Translations under genes and position numbers: made by a program
Part shown: positions 1-7,564 of the stretch, piece after piece
Layout: each line of letters starts with the position of its first letter
How positions within the stretch are numbered: position 1 is the first letter of the stretch
NCBI GenBank assembly: GCA_023387135.1
Contig: JAEWIK010000321.1
Span: 1 to 13,829 of the forward strand
Direction of reading: 5' to 3'
Source of the DNA: Actinomycetes bacterium
GTDB lineage: Bacteria; Actinomycetota; Actinomycetes; Propionibacteriales; Propionibacteriaceae
DNA length: 13,829 bases
The notes under the pieces: generated by a model
The model's database searches: none
Seen by the model: the letters and a program-made list of their open reading frames with translations, nothing else
What the model was told of the DNA's origin: nothing

Positions 1-1734
1 GGCGGCGAGTTGTCGCGCCTGCGCCATCGTCGAAGGGTCGGCGAGCCGCAGGGCACCGGTCTTCAGGTCATTCGCGGCGGTCGTGAGCCCGGCGGACCCC
101 GCGGTGAGCGAGGTCACCCCCTCGCCGATCTCGCCGGTGGGAGAGACTGCCTCGTTGAACGCCCCCCAGGCCCCCCGCAGCGCTGTCGCGCCCGAGGACA
201 GGCTCGCGGCGTTGTCGTGGACGCCGCCGTCGCCCAGCAGGCCGTCCTTCAGCCCCGCCGCGTAGCCGTGCAGCGCTCCGGCGCTGCCCTCGGCGGCCTT
301 GAGGGCATCCCGCGCCTGGTCGAGAGCGGCGGCCGCCCTGGTGTCGTCGCCGTCGGCGAGCGCCTGCTGGGCGACGGCGAGATAGCCCGCGTCGACGTCG
401 CCGAGGGTAGTCGCGAGTTCGTCGGTCCCCGACGCCAGCCCTGTCGCAGCCTGACCGAGCGCGGAGCCCGACGCCGTCGCCGAGGAGAGCCTGGAGGCGC
501 CCTCGGCGAGTTGCCGCGTGGCGGTGACGAGGTTGGTCTGCGCGGTTCCGCTGGTCCCGTCCCCACCCGTCGCCGCATAGACCTGCCGCCGCCAGGAGTC
601 GGCTCCCCCGGCGAGCTCGCCGGCGCCGTCCGCGAAGTTGCCGGCGCCGTCGGCGTACTGGCCCGCTCCGGTCGCCAGGGTGGTGAGCGACGAGGTCATG
701 GCGTGTACTCCGGCCGCCAGCGCCGGCGCTCCCGTCCTGGTGTCTGCCGCCTGCGCGAGCCCCTGTTGGAGGGCGCCGAGTTGCGCGGCGCCGTCGGCCA
801 GGGCCGTGGCACCGCCGGCGGCCTGCGTGACGCCGGTCACGTAGTCGGACGAGCCCGACTGCAGCCGGTGGGCACCGTCGGCGGCGGCCTGGCTGCCCTG
901 GGCGAGCTGGGTCACCCCGCCCGTCAGGGCCGGCATGGACGTGGTGAGGGTGTCGAGCCCGGTCGCCAGTTGCGCGGCGCCGCTGTCGAGGTCACCGACC
1001 CCGTCCGCCAGCGGGCCGGTTCCCGCGGCGGCCTTGGCCGCACCGGCAGCGAGGGTGCCGGAGCCCTCGGCGAGGTCGGCCGCGCCGTCGGCCAGCTGAC
1101 CGGCCCCCACCGACAGCGTCCCGGCCCCGTCCTCGGCGTCGCGCAGGCCGTCACGCAGCCTGAACGCCCCGTCCGAGGCGGCGTTGAAGCCGTCCCTCGC
1201 CTCGCCGACCCCGACGAGCAGGGTGTCGACGGCCTCCTTGCTCACCTTCTCGCGGATGGCAGTCTGCATCTGCAGCATGGCGGTCCTGCCGAGGGTCGAG
1301 GCGAGGAACGAGTTGCTGTCGTCGTAGGTCACGTCGATCCGGGCGGCCGCCGGGGCCTCGCCGCCGAGGGAGGTGATCCGCGACGAGAAGTCGTCGGGGA
1401 TGGTGACGCTGAAGTAGTACCTGCCGGAGTTCACGCCGTCGGCGGCGGTGCTGGCGTCCACCTCCGCCCAGCCGATCTCGTCGTCGTCGAGCAGTTCGTC
1501 GACGACGTCCGACCCGTAGTGGTGGACGGTGCCGTCGCGGTCGGCGGCCGGGACGTCCCGGTTCACCAGGGCGACGGGCAACTCGTTGAGGTGGGTGGTC
1601 GGGTCCCAGAACGCCCAGACGTACATCGCCCCGTAGAGCAGCGGGATGAGCAGCATGACGGCGATGGCGGCGCGGGTGATCGGGTGGCCGGCGAAGCGCT
1701 TGAGTTCGGTTCCGTGAGAGGTCCAGGCAAACAT
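1..1734 (-). CDS. YhgE/Pip family membrane protein (3' end outside window)
   Basis: Open without a stop from the ATG at 1734 to the left edge: 578 residues seen, C-terminus missing. Residues about 10-45 hold a short cytoplasmic stretch and one membrane segment (motif LLIPLLYGAMYVWAFWD), as in YhgE/Pip proteins. Next comes an extracytoplasmic region (about 45-180) and a long Ala/Gly/Asp-rich region (about 185-578) with recurring units such as GAGQLADGAADLAEG, the heptad-like pattern typical of this family. The ABC-2-like C-terminal membrane segments expected in the family would lie beyond the edge. Family members include the phage infection protein Pip and ESX/type VII-associated or drug-export-like proteins; substrate unknown here. 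It follows the ATPase-like gene by 32 bp on the same strand, so the two probably form one operon. No clear Shine-Dalgarno precedes the ATG, but no alternative start exists between the genes and the ATG gives the expected family N-terminus. Confidence 0.88.
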   Translation of the reverse strand, partial: MFAWTSHGTELKRFAGHPITRAAIAVMLLIPLLYGAMYVWAFWDPTTHLNELPVALVNRDVPAADRDGTVHHYGSDVVDELLDDDEIGWAEVDASTAADGVNSGRYYFSVTIPDDFSSRITSLGGEAPAAARIDVTYDDSNSFLASTLGRTAMLQMQTAIREKVSKEAVDTLLVGVGEARDGFNAASDGAFRLRDGLRDAEDGAGTLSVGAGQLADGAADLAEGSGTLAAGAAKAAAGTGPLADGVGDLDSGAAQLATGLDTLTTSMPALTGGVTQLAQGSQAAADGAHRLQSGSSDYVTGVTQAAGGATALADGAAQLGALQQGLAQAADTRTGAPALAAGVHAMTSSLTTLATGAGQYADGAGNFADGAGELAGGADSWRRQVYAATGGDGTSGTAQTNLVTATRQLAEGASRLSSATASGSALGQAATGLASGTDELATTLGDVDAGYLAVAQQALADGDDTRAAAALDQARDALKAAEGSAGALHGYAAGLKDGLLGDGGVHDNAASLSSGATALRGAWGAFNEAVSPTGEIGEGVTSLTAGSAGLTTAANDLKTGALRLADPSTMAQARQLAA

Positions 1735-1766
1735 GATGGTGCGGTAGTCGTTCCTGAGTCGTGGGG

Positions 1767-2525
1767 TCAGCGGGTGAGGACGAGGTGGCTCGGCGGGTCG
1801 TCGAGCCGGGAGATCTCGCGTGCCGTCGAGGAGGCGACGACGACTGTCACGCCGTCCCGCCTGGCGAGCCGTTGCAGGCTCTCCCATACGCGCAGGCGGT
1901 TGTCGGCGTCGCGCAACTGGTCGAGATCGTCGATCACGAGCAGGCTGGGGTTGCTGAGCATCGCCAGCGAGATCCGCAGCAGGAGGTTCGAGGTCTCGTC
2001 GAGGTCGTGGACCGCCTGTCGCGCCCGCGGCACCTGCAGGCCCGAGAAGACCCTGCCGCAGACCTGGGCGACGTGGGCGTCGTCGGGACGCCTCACGACG
2101 GCGTACCAGGGTGCCAGCCAGGCCTCCCGTTCGCGGACAGTGGCGCCGACGCTGACCTCCTCGTCCAGGTCGTCGAGACCGGCGAAGCCCACCGCCGACG
2201 ACGAGTGCTGGACCGCTCGGGCCCGCGCGGGGAGCTCGTGGCCCAGGACTGTGAGCCGGGACCCCTTCGAGGGCCGCAGCCTGCCGGCGAGAGTCAGCAG
2301 CAGGGCGGTACGCCCGGAGCCTGCCGGGCCGGTGACGAGCAGCATCGACCCCTGTTCGACAGTCAGGTCGAGCGGGCCGTACACCCTGCCGCGCCTGCCT
2401 TCGAGAGCCAGCCCGTGCGCCTCGATCGCGAGCCGCCTGTCGATGGCGGGAGTCGATGCTCTGGGCTCGTCGGGGTTCGGATCCTCGTCGCCGCGCAACG
2501 CCGCGACACCGGGTAGGGCCTTCAT
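1767..2525 (-). CDS. ABC transporter ATPase-like protein with degenerate motifs, partner of the YhgE/Pip protein
   Basis: A 252-residue soluble protein with an ABC ATPase layout. A GPLDLTVEQGSMLLVTGP strand leads into a Walker A-like loop GPAGSGRT (66-73), and VIDD (197-200) sits at the Walker B position. Catalytic positions depart from consensus. Walker A Lys is Arg72. The catalytic Glu after Walker B is Asp200. No LSGGQ signature precedes Walker B (the region reads LDETSNLLLRISLAML). I see no Q-loop Gln, and the H-loop His is replaced in VVVASSTAR. An N-terminal extension of about 28 residues precedes the fold. AGGAG lies 6 nt upstream of the ATG (2532-2536). Context suggests it energises or gates the downstream YhgE/Pip protein, but the motifs raise the possibility of weak ATPase activity or a regulatory role. 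The fold assignment is firm; activity is unknown. Confidence 0.85.
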   Translation of the reverse strand: MKALPGVAALRGDEDPNPDEPRASTPAIDRRLAIEAHGLALEGRRGRVYGPLDLTVEQGSMLLVTGPAGSGRTALLLTLAGRLRPSKGSRLTVLGHELPARARAVQHSSSAVGFAGLDDLDEEVSVGATVREREAWLAPWYAVVRRPDDAHVAQVCGRVFSGLQVPRARQAVHDLDETSNLLLRISLAMLSNPSLLVIDDLDQLRDADNRLRVWESLQRLARRDGVTVVVASSTAREISRLDDPPSHLVLTR

Positions 2526-2545
2526 GTCGTGCTCCTAGCAATTCA

Positions 2546-2561
2546 TACTGACTGTTCAGTA
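2546..2561 (-). promoter_or_regulatory. TetR-type operator-like palindrome upstream of the ATPase/YhgE operon
   Basis: TACTGACTGTTCAGTA is an inverted repeat with 6-bp arms (TACTGA/TCAGTA) around a 4-bp centre, 21 bp upstream of the ATPase ATG. The size and ACTGA...TCAGT core resemble operators of TetR/AcrR-family repressors, which often control export systems. The region is AT-richer than its surroundings and probably holds the promoter. No regulator gene is inside the window. Confidence 0.55.
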
Positions 2562-2647
2562 CAAAATGATGGTAGCACCGCCCCGCGGCCCGCCGGCGCC
2601 GCCGACCGGGGTAGTCCTGCTCACGATCCCCGCGAGAAGCGCGGAAG

Positions 2648-2653
2648 TACTGT
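2648..2653 (+). promoter_or_regulatory. Possible -10 element of a leaderless sugar dehydrogenase transcript
   Basis: TACTGT fits the TANNNT actinobacterial -10 pattern and ends 6 nt before the ATG at 2660, which would place transcription start at the start codon. A GGAAG at 2643-2647 is 12 nt from the ATG, far for a ribosome binding site. No good -35 is visible. Confidence 0.35.
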
Positions 2654-2659
2654 GGTGCA

Positions 2660-3835
2660 ATGCTTCGCCACCCCCTCTGGCGCGGAGCGGTCCGCGTCCT
2701 CGCCGCCGTCGCGATCACCGCGACCGTCACGTCCCTCGCACCGTCCAGTGCCACAGCAGCGCCGTCCATCACCGTCTCGAAGGTCGCAGGCGGCTTCTCG
2801 AGACCCACCCAGGTCACCTACGCCAACGACGGCAGCAACAGGCTCTTCGTCGTCGAGCAGCGGGGCACCATCCGCGTCGTGAAGAACGGCAAGAAGCAGT
2901 CCGGCTACTTCCTCGACATCCGCTCCAAGGTCGGCACCGGCGGCGAGCGAGGCCTGCTGGGGCTCGCCTTCGATCCGGCGTTCAAGGCCAACCGGACGTT
3001 CTACGTGTACTACACGGGTGGCGGCGGCGACGTGATCATCGCCCGCTACAAGACCAACGAGCGCCGGACCTGGGCGAGCGCGAAGTCCGAGCGGCGCGTC
3101 CTGCGCGTCGAGCACAGCAAGGCCTCCAACCACAACGGCGGCGGCATGGCCTTCGGGCCGGACGGCTACCTCTACGCCGGCATCGGCGACGGCGGCGGGG
3201 CGGGCGATCCCGAGGGCGACTCGAGGAACATCCGCCGCAACCTGCTGGGGAAGCTCATCAGGATCGACGTCCACGGCACGGGATCGGGGCGCTACGACAG
3301 GTACGGCATCCCGCCGTCCAACCCGTACAAGGGGTCGAAGCCGGGGCTCGGCGAGATCTGGGCGAAGGGGCTGCGCAACCCGTGGCGGATCTCCTTCGAC
3401 AGGGCCACCGGAGCGCTCTACGTCGCCGACGTCGGGCAGAGCAGGCGGGAAGAGGTCAACCGCCAGCCCAAGGGCGCCAAGGGCGGCAGGGACTACGGCT
3501 GGAACATCATGGAGGGACGCACCTGCTATCGCTCCTCGAAGTGCCCGCTGGCAGGCGACACGCTCCCGGTGATGGAGTACACCCACGCGGGCGGCAACTG
3601 CGCCATCACCGGCGGCTACGTCTACCGGGGCAGCGCCTACCCGTCCCTGCGCGGCAGGTACGTCTTCGGCGACTACTGCAGCGGAAGGATCTGGACGATC
3701 CCGTCGGTCGGGTCGAACCTCGCCGAGCAACAGGCCGCCCACACGTCCCTCACCATCACCTCCTTCGGCGAGGACCAGGCCGGCGAGCTCTACCTGGTGT
3801 CGGGGGACGGCGGCCTCTACCGGCTGCGGGCGTGA
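2660..3835 (+). CDS. Secreted PQQ-dependent sugar dehydrogenase family protein (glucose/sorbosone dehydrogenase type)
   Basis: 391 residues. A signal peptide (1-33) has basic residues, a hydrophobic core and an ATA-A cleavage site. The rest is the six-bladed propeller of the soluble glucose/sorbosone dehydrogenase family. Hallmarks are FSRPTQVTYA and LFVVEQRGTIRVV near the start, GGERGLLGLAFDP, NHNGGGMAFGPDGYLYAGIGDG with the catalytic-position His158, IRRNLLGKLIRIDVHG, GLRNPWRISFD (Arg239, Asn240 at PQQ-binding positions), VADVGQ, and ITGGYVYRG near the end. Four cysteines (289, 295, 314, 340) in the last third suit disulfides in an exported protein. Family enzymes oxidise sugars with bound PQQ and calcium. 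The substrate cannot be read here, and no PQQ biosynthesis genes are in the window, so the cofactor may be scavenged or another quinone used. It appears monocistronic, 65 bp before the kinase gene. Confidence 0.9.
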   Translation: MLRHPLWRGAVRVLAAVAITATVTSLAPSSATAAPSITVSKVAGGFSRPTQVTYANDGSNRLFVVEQRGTIRVVKNGKKQSGYFLDIRSKVGTGGERGLLGLAFDPAFKANRTFYVYYTGGGGDVIIARYKTNERRTWASAKSERRVLRVEHSKASNHNGGGMAFGPDGYLYAGIGDGGGAGDPEGDSRNIRRNLLGKLIRIDVHGTGSGRYDRYGIPPSNPYKGSKPGLGEIWAKGLRNPWRISFDRATGALYVADVGQSRREEVNRQPKGAKGGRDYGWNIMEGRTCYRSSKCPLAGDTLPVMEYTHAGGNCAITGGYVYRGSAYPSLRGRYVFGDYCSGRIWTIPSVGSNLAEQQAAHTSLTITSFGEDQAGELYLVSGDGGLYRLRA

Positions 3836-3886
3836 GAACGGGAAGGTCGTTGCGGCCCTGTCGCCGACCTGACTAGGGGTTGGCTG

Positions 3887-3892
3887 GATAAT
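3887..3892 (+). promoter_or_regulatory. -10 element for the histidine kinase operon, probably leaderless
   Basis: GATAAT ends 8 nt before the ATG at 3901, so transcription should begin at or within 1-2 nt of the start codon. No Shine-Dalgarno-like sequence lies directly upstream of that ATG, which agrees with a leaderless mRNA. The -35 region (near 3863-3869, CCGAC) is weak. Confidence 0.5.
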
Positions 3893-3900
3893 GTCGCGTC

Positions 3901-5538
3901 ATGGCATCGCGTGACAGGAAGACGCTGCCGTCACGCATCGTGATGGCAGCGCACGTCCGCCTGGTCATCCTCCTGCAGTTGCTGCTGGGCACACTGGTCC
4001 TGCTCGGCTCGCTGGTGGTCCTGCTCACCCACGAGTACGAGGACGCCGAGGCGCTGGTCATCGGCGCCGGTGCCCTGTTCATCGCCGCGGCGGCGGCTCT
4101 CACGGTGCCGTGGCAGCGGTTCCCGCCGTGGGTCACCGGCATCCTCGCGGCCGTCGACATCGCCGCCATCGCCGTGCTGCGGATCGGCGCCCCCTCCTCC
4201 GGCTTCCTCCTGCTGTGGGCCTTCCCGGTCATCTGGGCGGCCTGGTCATTCGGCCTGGCAGGCGGCGGGCTGACCGTCGGTGCCGCCACCGCCCTCTACA
4301 CGGCCATCACCGTGCTCGACACCAACGACGACGCGACGCTGAGCGCCGTCCTGTTCCCGCTCAGCCTGGCCGGCCTCGCCGCCGTCGCCCACCACACCGC
4401 GCGTCGCTCGAACGCCCAGCGGGAACTCCTGGAACGCCAGTCTGTCGCCCTGCAACTCACCGCCGAGCGCGCCCGCGCGCAGGAGGAACTCGTCACCAAC
4501 GTCCTCGACGCTGTCGACTTCGGCGTCATCAGGCTGTCGAGCGACGGCGTCGTCAACCTGTCCAACCGCGCAGAACGCAGGCTGCAACGCGTCCGTGAGC
4601 GCACGGCCGACGCCACCTACGCCGCTGACGGCCTGACCCCGATCATGGACGACCAGCAGCCCCTCGCCCGCGCCCTGCGCGGAGAGGCTTTCGAGGCCGA
4701 ACTGGTCTGGCACGGCGCCCCCGGGGACGACCGGCGAGCGCTCAGCACCACGGCGCGCCGGGTGAAGGACTCGCGCGGCGCCGACGCGGGAGCGATAGTC
4801 GTCACCGAGGACGTCACCGCCGAGCAGTTCGCGCTGCGGGCGCGCGAAGACCTCATGGCCTCGGTCTCCCACGAGCTGCGCACCCCGCTGACGTCGATCC
4901 TGGGCTACCTCGAACTCGCCCTCGACGACGAGGCCCTCACCCCTTCCACCCGCCGCGGCCTCGGCGTCGCGCAGCGGGGTGCCGAGCGGCTGCTGCAGTT
5001 GATCGGGGACATCCTCGCCACGGCCGCCGCATCCCGGCACGGCATCGCCCTCAGCATCGATCCGGAGCCCGTCGACCTCAGTGACATCGTCGGTGCCGCC
5101 ATCGAGGCGGCCCGGCCCCGCGCCGACCAGCGCGCCATGACCGTCGACAGCACGGGAGTCGAACCCGCCGAGGCGTGGGCCGACCCGCATCGCGTCCGGC
5201 AGGTCGTCGACAACCTGATCTCCAACGCCATCAAGTACGCAGACCCCTACGGCAACATCGAAGTCGGCTGCACGACCGACGGCCACCACAGTTGGATAGC
5301 CGTCAGGGACCACGGCCCCGGCATCCCGCTGGAAGAACAGCCGCGCCTGTTCGAGAGGTACTTCCGCGGCGACGCCGTCCGCAAGACCGCCACCCACGGC
5401 AGCGGGCTCGGGCTGGCCATCAGCCGCGACATCGTCCGCGCCCACGGCGGCGAGATCACAGTCCAGAGCACCCCGGGAGAGGGCGCGACCTTCCTCGTCC
5501 GGCTGCCGACCCACGATCCCAGAGAGGGCAGGTCATGA
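3901..5538 (+). CDS. Membrane sensor histidine kinase with PAS-like domain
   Basis: 545 residues. About six hydrophobic segments lie in residues 17-166, with very short loops, suggesting a membrane-embedded sensor without a large extracellular domain. A helical linker (170-195) and a PAS-like region (about 195-300, containing NVLDAVDFGVIRLSSDG) follow. The HisKA dimerisation domain has the H-box SVSHELRTPLTSILGY with phospho-acceptor His324. The HATPase_c domain shows the N-box VVDNLISNAIKYA (Asn438, Asn442), the G1 box DHGPGIP (Asp470) and the G2 box GSGLGLAI (500-507). All motifs needed for autophosphorylation are intact. The stop codon overlaps the next start (ATGA at 5535-5538), so the downstream membrane protein is probably made in step with it. 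The nearest response regulator gene is the convergent one at 6699-7460, a likely but unproven partner. The sensed signal is unknown. Confidence 0.93.
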   Translation: MASRDRKTLPSRIVMAAHVRLVILLQLLLGTLVLLGSLVVLLTHEYEDAEALVIGAGALFIAAAAALTVPWQRFPPWVTGILAAVDIAAIAVLRIGAPSSGFLLLWAFPVIWAAWSFGLAGGGLTVGAATALYTAITVLDTNDDATLSAVLFPLSLAGLAAVAHHTARRSNAQRELLERQSVALQLTAERARAQEELVTNVLDAVDFGVIRLSSDGVVNLSNRAERRLQRVRERTADATYAADGLTPIMDDQQPLARALRGEAFEAELVWHGAPGDDRRALSTTARRVKDSRGADAGAIVVTEDVTAEQFALRAREDLMASVSHELRTPLTSILGYLELALDDEALTPSTRRGLGVAQRGAERLLQLIGDILATAAASRHGIALSIDPEPVDLSDIVGAAIEAARPRADQRAMTVDSTGVEPAEAWADPHRVRQVVDNLISNAIKYADPYGNIEVGCTTDGHHSWIAVRDHGPGIPLEEQPRLFERYFRGDAVRKTATHGSGLGLAISRDIVRAHGGEITVQSTPGEGATFLVRLPTHDPREGRS

Positions 5539-6698
5539 CTTTCGACCTCGTCACAGTGAGCTTCGCCACCGCGCTGGTGGTCATGGTCGCAGGGATAGTC
5601 TTCCTGCTCGAGACCCTGCTGCACGCTCCCAGCGACACCACGAGGCTGTGGTCGGTGTCCTTCCTGGCGGGCATCCTCACCACCTTCTGCTACCTCGTGT
5701 GGGCATTCGGGCAGCCCGGCGCGTGGATCGCCACGGCGGTCGGCAACGCGTCCTTCACCTTGTCGGCGGGCTTCCTCTGGCTCGGCTGCAGGAGATTCAA
5801 CGACCACGACGTGAGGCTGCCCGTCACCATCGTGGGAGCCATCTCGCTGGCGGCCGGGCTGGCGGCACTCGCGGCCGGGCCGGACGGCGGGGACTGGGCC
5901 GGCGCCGCTGTGATGTTCGCGGGCATCGCGGTCTTCTCCACGCTGGGCGCCATCGAGTCCCGCCGCGGGGTGATGGGCAGCCAGACCGTGGCCATCTCTG
6001 TCACGGTGGTCCTGGCGCTCACGTCGCTGTACTACACGGCGCGGACCGTCGTCTTCCTGGTCCTCGGGCCCGGGAGCCCCATCTTCATGACCTGGTTCGG
6101 CACGATCGTCACGTCGTTCCTGACCATGACCCTCACCATCACAGCCCTCGCCGCCTTCTCGGTCCTGCGGGCCACCGAGACCACCCTGCGAGGCAGGGGC
6201 CCGGCGGGCACCCTGGGGCTGTCCGCCGACGGGCTGCTCGATCCCTCCTCCTTCGAGGCGGTCCTGCAGCGCGGCTGCGAGCGGGCCGAGCGCGAGAAGG
6301 CAGGCATCGCCGTGGTGGCGCTCAGGCTCGACGACCTCCCGGAGATAGCGACCGCCTTCGGCACCCAGGAAGCCGCCACCATCGTGCGCACCTGGCGCAT
6401 CGCCGTCACCGACGGCAGCCCGCTGGGCGCGGTGGTCGGCGAGGAGGGGCCGTACGGGGTGATGGTCGCCCTGCAACTCGCGTCCCTGACCGAGGCGCGC
6501 GCGGTGGCGGCGAAGGTGCAGAAACGGGTGCTGGACGCCATGGCCGAGGCGGAGGCGGCGGTCATCCCCGTCGTCGGGGTCGGGCTGGCCACCACCGAGC
6601 ACGTGGGTTACGACGCGTCGGCCCTCATCGACAGCTCGAACGAGGCCGCCAGGCGCTCCGCGGCGGCGGCGGACGCGGCAGTCGTCGTGGCGAGCTGA
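5535..6698 (+). CDS. Multi-pass membrane protein with a degenerate GGDEF-like domain
   Basis: 387 residues, starting at the ATG that overlaps the kinase stop; AGAGGGCAGG upstream can act as ribosome binding site. Residues 1-215 contain about seven hydrophobic segments. Residues about 235-387 look like a diguanylate cyclase fold: DPSSFEAVLQRG resembles the entry helix, GIAVVALRLDDLPEIATAFG the DxD strand and helix, and VIPVVGVGLA followed by YDASALIDSSNEAARRS the end of the domain. The active-site loop is not GGDEF but GEEGPY (302-307), and the metal and substrate residues are not conserved, so cyclase activity is unlikely. It may bind a nucleotide or serve as a protein-interaction module. Coupling to the kinase suggests an accessory sensor or modulator. 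The domain call rests on pattern similarity only. The stop codon abuts the convergent response regulator stop. Confidence 0.75.
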   Translation: MTFDLVTVSFATALVVMVAGIVFLLETLLHAPSDTTRLWSVSFLAGILTTFCYLVWAFGQPGAWIATAVGNASFTLSAGFLWLGCRRFNDHDVRLPVTIVGAISLAAGLAALAAGPDGGDWAGAAVMFAGIAVFSTLGAIESRRGVMGSQTVAISVTVVLALTSLYYTARTVVFLVLGPGSPIFMTWFGTIVTSFLTMTLTITALAAFSVLRATETTLRGRGPAGTLGLSADGLLDPSSFEAVLQRGCERAEREKAGIAVVALRLDDLPEIATAFGTQEAATIVRTWRIAVTDGSPLGAVVGEEGPYGVMVALQLASLTEARAVAAKVQKRVLDAMAEAEAAVIPVVGVGLATTEHVGYDASALIDSSNEAARRSAAAADAAVVVAS

Positions 6699-7460
6699 CT
6701 ACCTGGCAGTGAGCCGGTAGCCGACGCCGCGGATCGTCTCGATCCAGGTCGGCGTGGTGGCGGACTCGCCGATCTTGCGGCGCAGGTTGGCCACGTGCAC
6801 CTCGACGGCGCGCTGGTCGTGCTCGGAGACGAAGGTGTCGAGGCCGAGATCCCGCTCACCGCGCAGGACGAGGGCGAGCGAGTGCTTGCTCACCACCCGC
6901 CGGCCCGCCTCCAGCAGCTCGACGAGGATGTCGAACTCGGTGCGCGTGAGGTCGAGGTCACGACCGTTCACTGTGGCGATCCGCATCTCCGGCTGGGCGC
7001 GGAGCCCCTTGTGCTCGAGCCAGCCCTGGTCGGACGCCGGCTCGGCAGGGACGCCGCCGCCCTGTGCCGGCACCACCGGCGGGGCGACCACCCGCGGGCG
7101 ACGCAGCATGGCCTCGATGCGAGCCCGCAGTTCGCGGGGCCTGAACGGCTTGGTCAGATAGTCGTCGGCCCCGGACTGGAGACCCTGCAGGGTGTCGATC
7201 TCGTCGGCCCGCGCCGTCAGCATGACGATGTAGGTGGAGCTGATGGCCCTGATCCGCTTGGCGGTCTCGAAACCGTCCATGCCCGGCATGGAGACGTCGA
7301 GCGTCGTCACTATCGGGTCGTGGGTGCGGACGAGGTCGATGCCGGGCAGCCCGGCGGCCGCCGCATGGACCTCGAAGCCTGCCTGTTCCAGCACGTCCGA
7401 GATCAGTGACCTGATGTCGGCGTCGTCTTCGATGACGACCGCGACACGGGAATCGTCCAC
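6699..7460 (-). CDS. OmpR/PhoB-family response regulator
   Basis: 253 residues from the GTG at 7460, preceded by AGGAG with a 5-nt spacer (7466-7470). The receiver domain (about 5-118) has the acidic pocket EDD (11-13), phospho-acceptor Asp55 in TTLDVSMPGMDG, Thr82 in VMLTAR and Lys104 in YLTKPF, all intact. A Pro/Gly/Ala-rich linker (about 119-150) leads to a winged-helix DNA-binding domain ending WIETIRGVGYRLTAR, as in OmpR/PhoB regulators. It should bind direct repeats as a dimer once phosphorylated. The stop codon is directly adjacent to that of the convergent GGDEF-like gene. An alternative ATG at 7568 would add 36 residues and overlap the upstream stop as ATGA, but it lacks a good ribosome binding site and the extra residues do not resemble a receiver. 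The strand and position link it to the SipW operon upstream. Confidence 0.93.
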   Translation of the reverse strand: MDDSRVAVVIEDDADIRSLISDVLEQAGFEVHAAAAGLPGIDLVRTHDPIVTTLDVSMPGMDGFETAKRIRAISSTYIVMLTARADEIDTLQGLQSGADDYLTKPFRPRELRARIEAMLRRPRVVAPPVVPAQGGGVPAEPASDQGWLEHKGLRAQPEMRIATVNGRDLDLTRTEFDILVELLEAGRRVVSKHSLALVLRGERDLGLDTFVSEHDQRAVEVHVANLRRKIGESATTPTWIETIRGVGYRLTAR

Positions 7461-7465
7461 TGGCG

Positions 7466-7518
7466 CTCCTGTGGCTCTCGCCTCTGGGCGAGGCGCGGGG
7501 GTGACGTCGGTGATGATA
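7466..7518 (-). promoter_or_regulatory. Candidate promoter and leader of the response regulator gene
   Basis: Read on the minus strand, TATCAT (7513-7518) matches a TANNNT -10 element, giving a leader of about 46 nt. The leader holds a 6-bp hairpin, CTCGCC/GGCGAG (7477-7482 with 7487-7492, 4-nt loop), just before the AGGAG at 7466-7470. The -35 region is poor. This suggests the regulator can be transcribed apart from the upstream operon. Confidence 0.35.
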
Positions 7519-7564
7519 TCCCAGAACACCTTGCGAAATGCCCCTGGAGAACTCGCGGCGAGCG

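Noticed and set aside
10..2538. 842-codon plus-strand open frame over the YhgE and ATPase genes
   Set aside because: Its product is Arg/Gly-rich with no domain, it runs antisense to two genes with clear families, and it arises from the strong GC third-position bias.
3844..3870. Hairpin AGGTCG/CGACCT after the sugar dehydrogenase gene as terminator
   Set aside because: Only 6 bp with a 15-nt loop and no T-tract; it also overlaps the kinase promoter region, so support is too weak.
5175..5534. Upstream extension of the GGDEF-like membrane protein inside the kinase gene
   Set aside because: The extension is an Arg/Pro-rich shadow of the kinase ATPase domain; the ATG at 5535 begins directly with a membrane segment.
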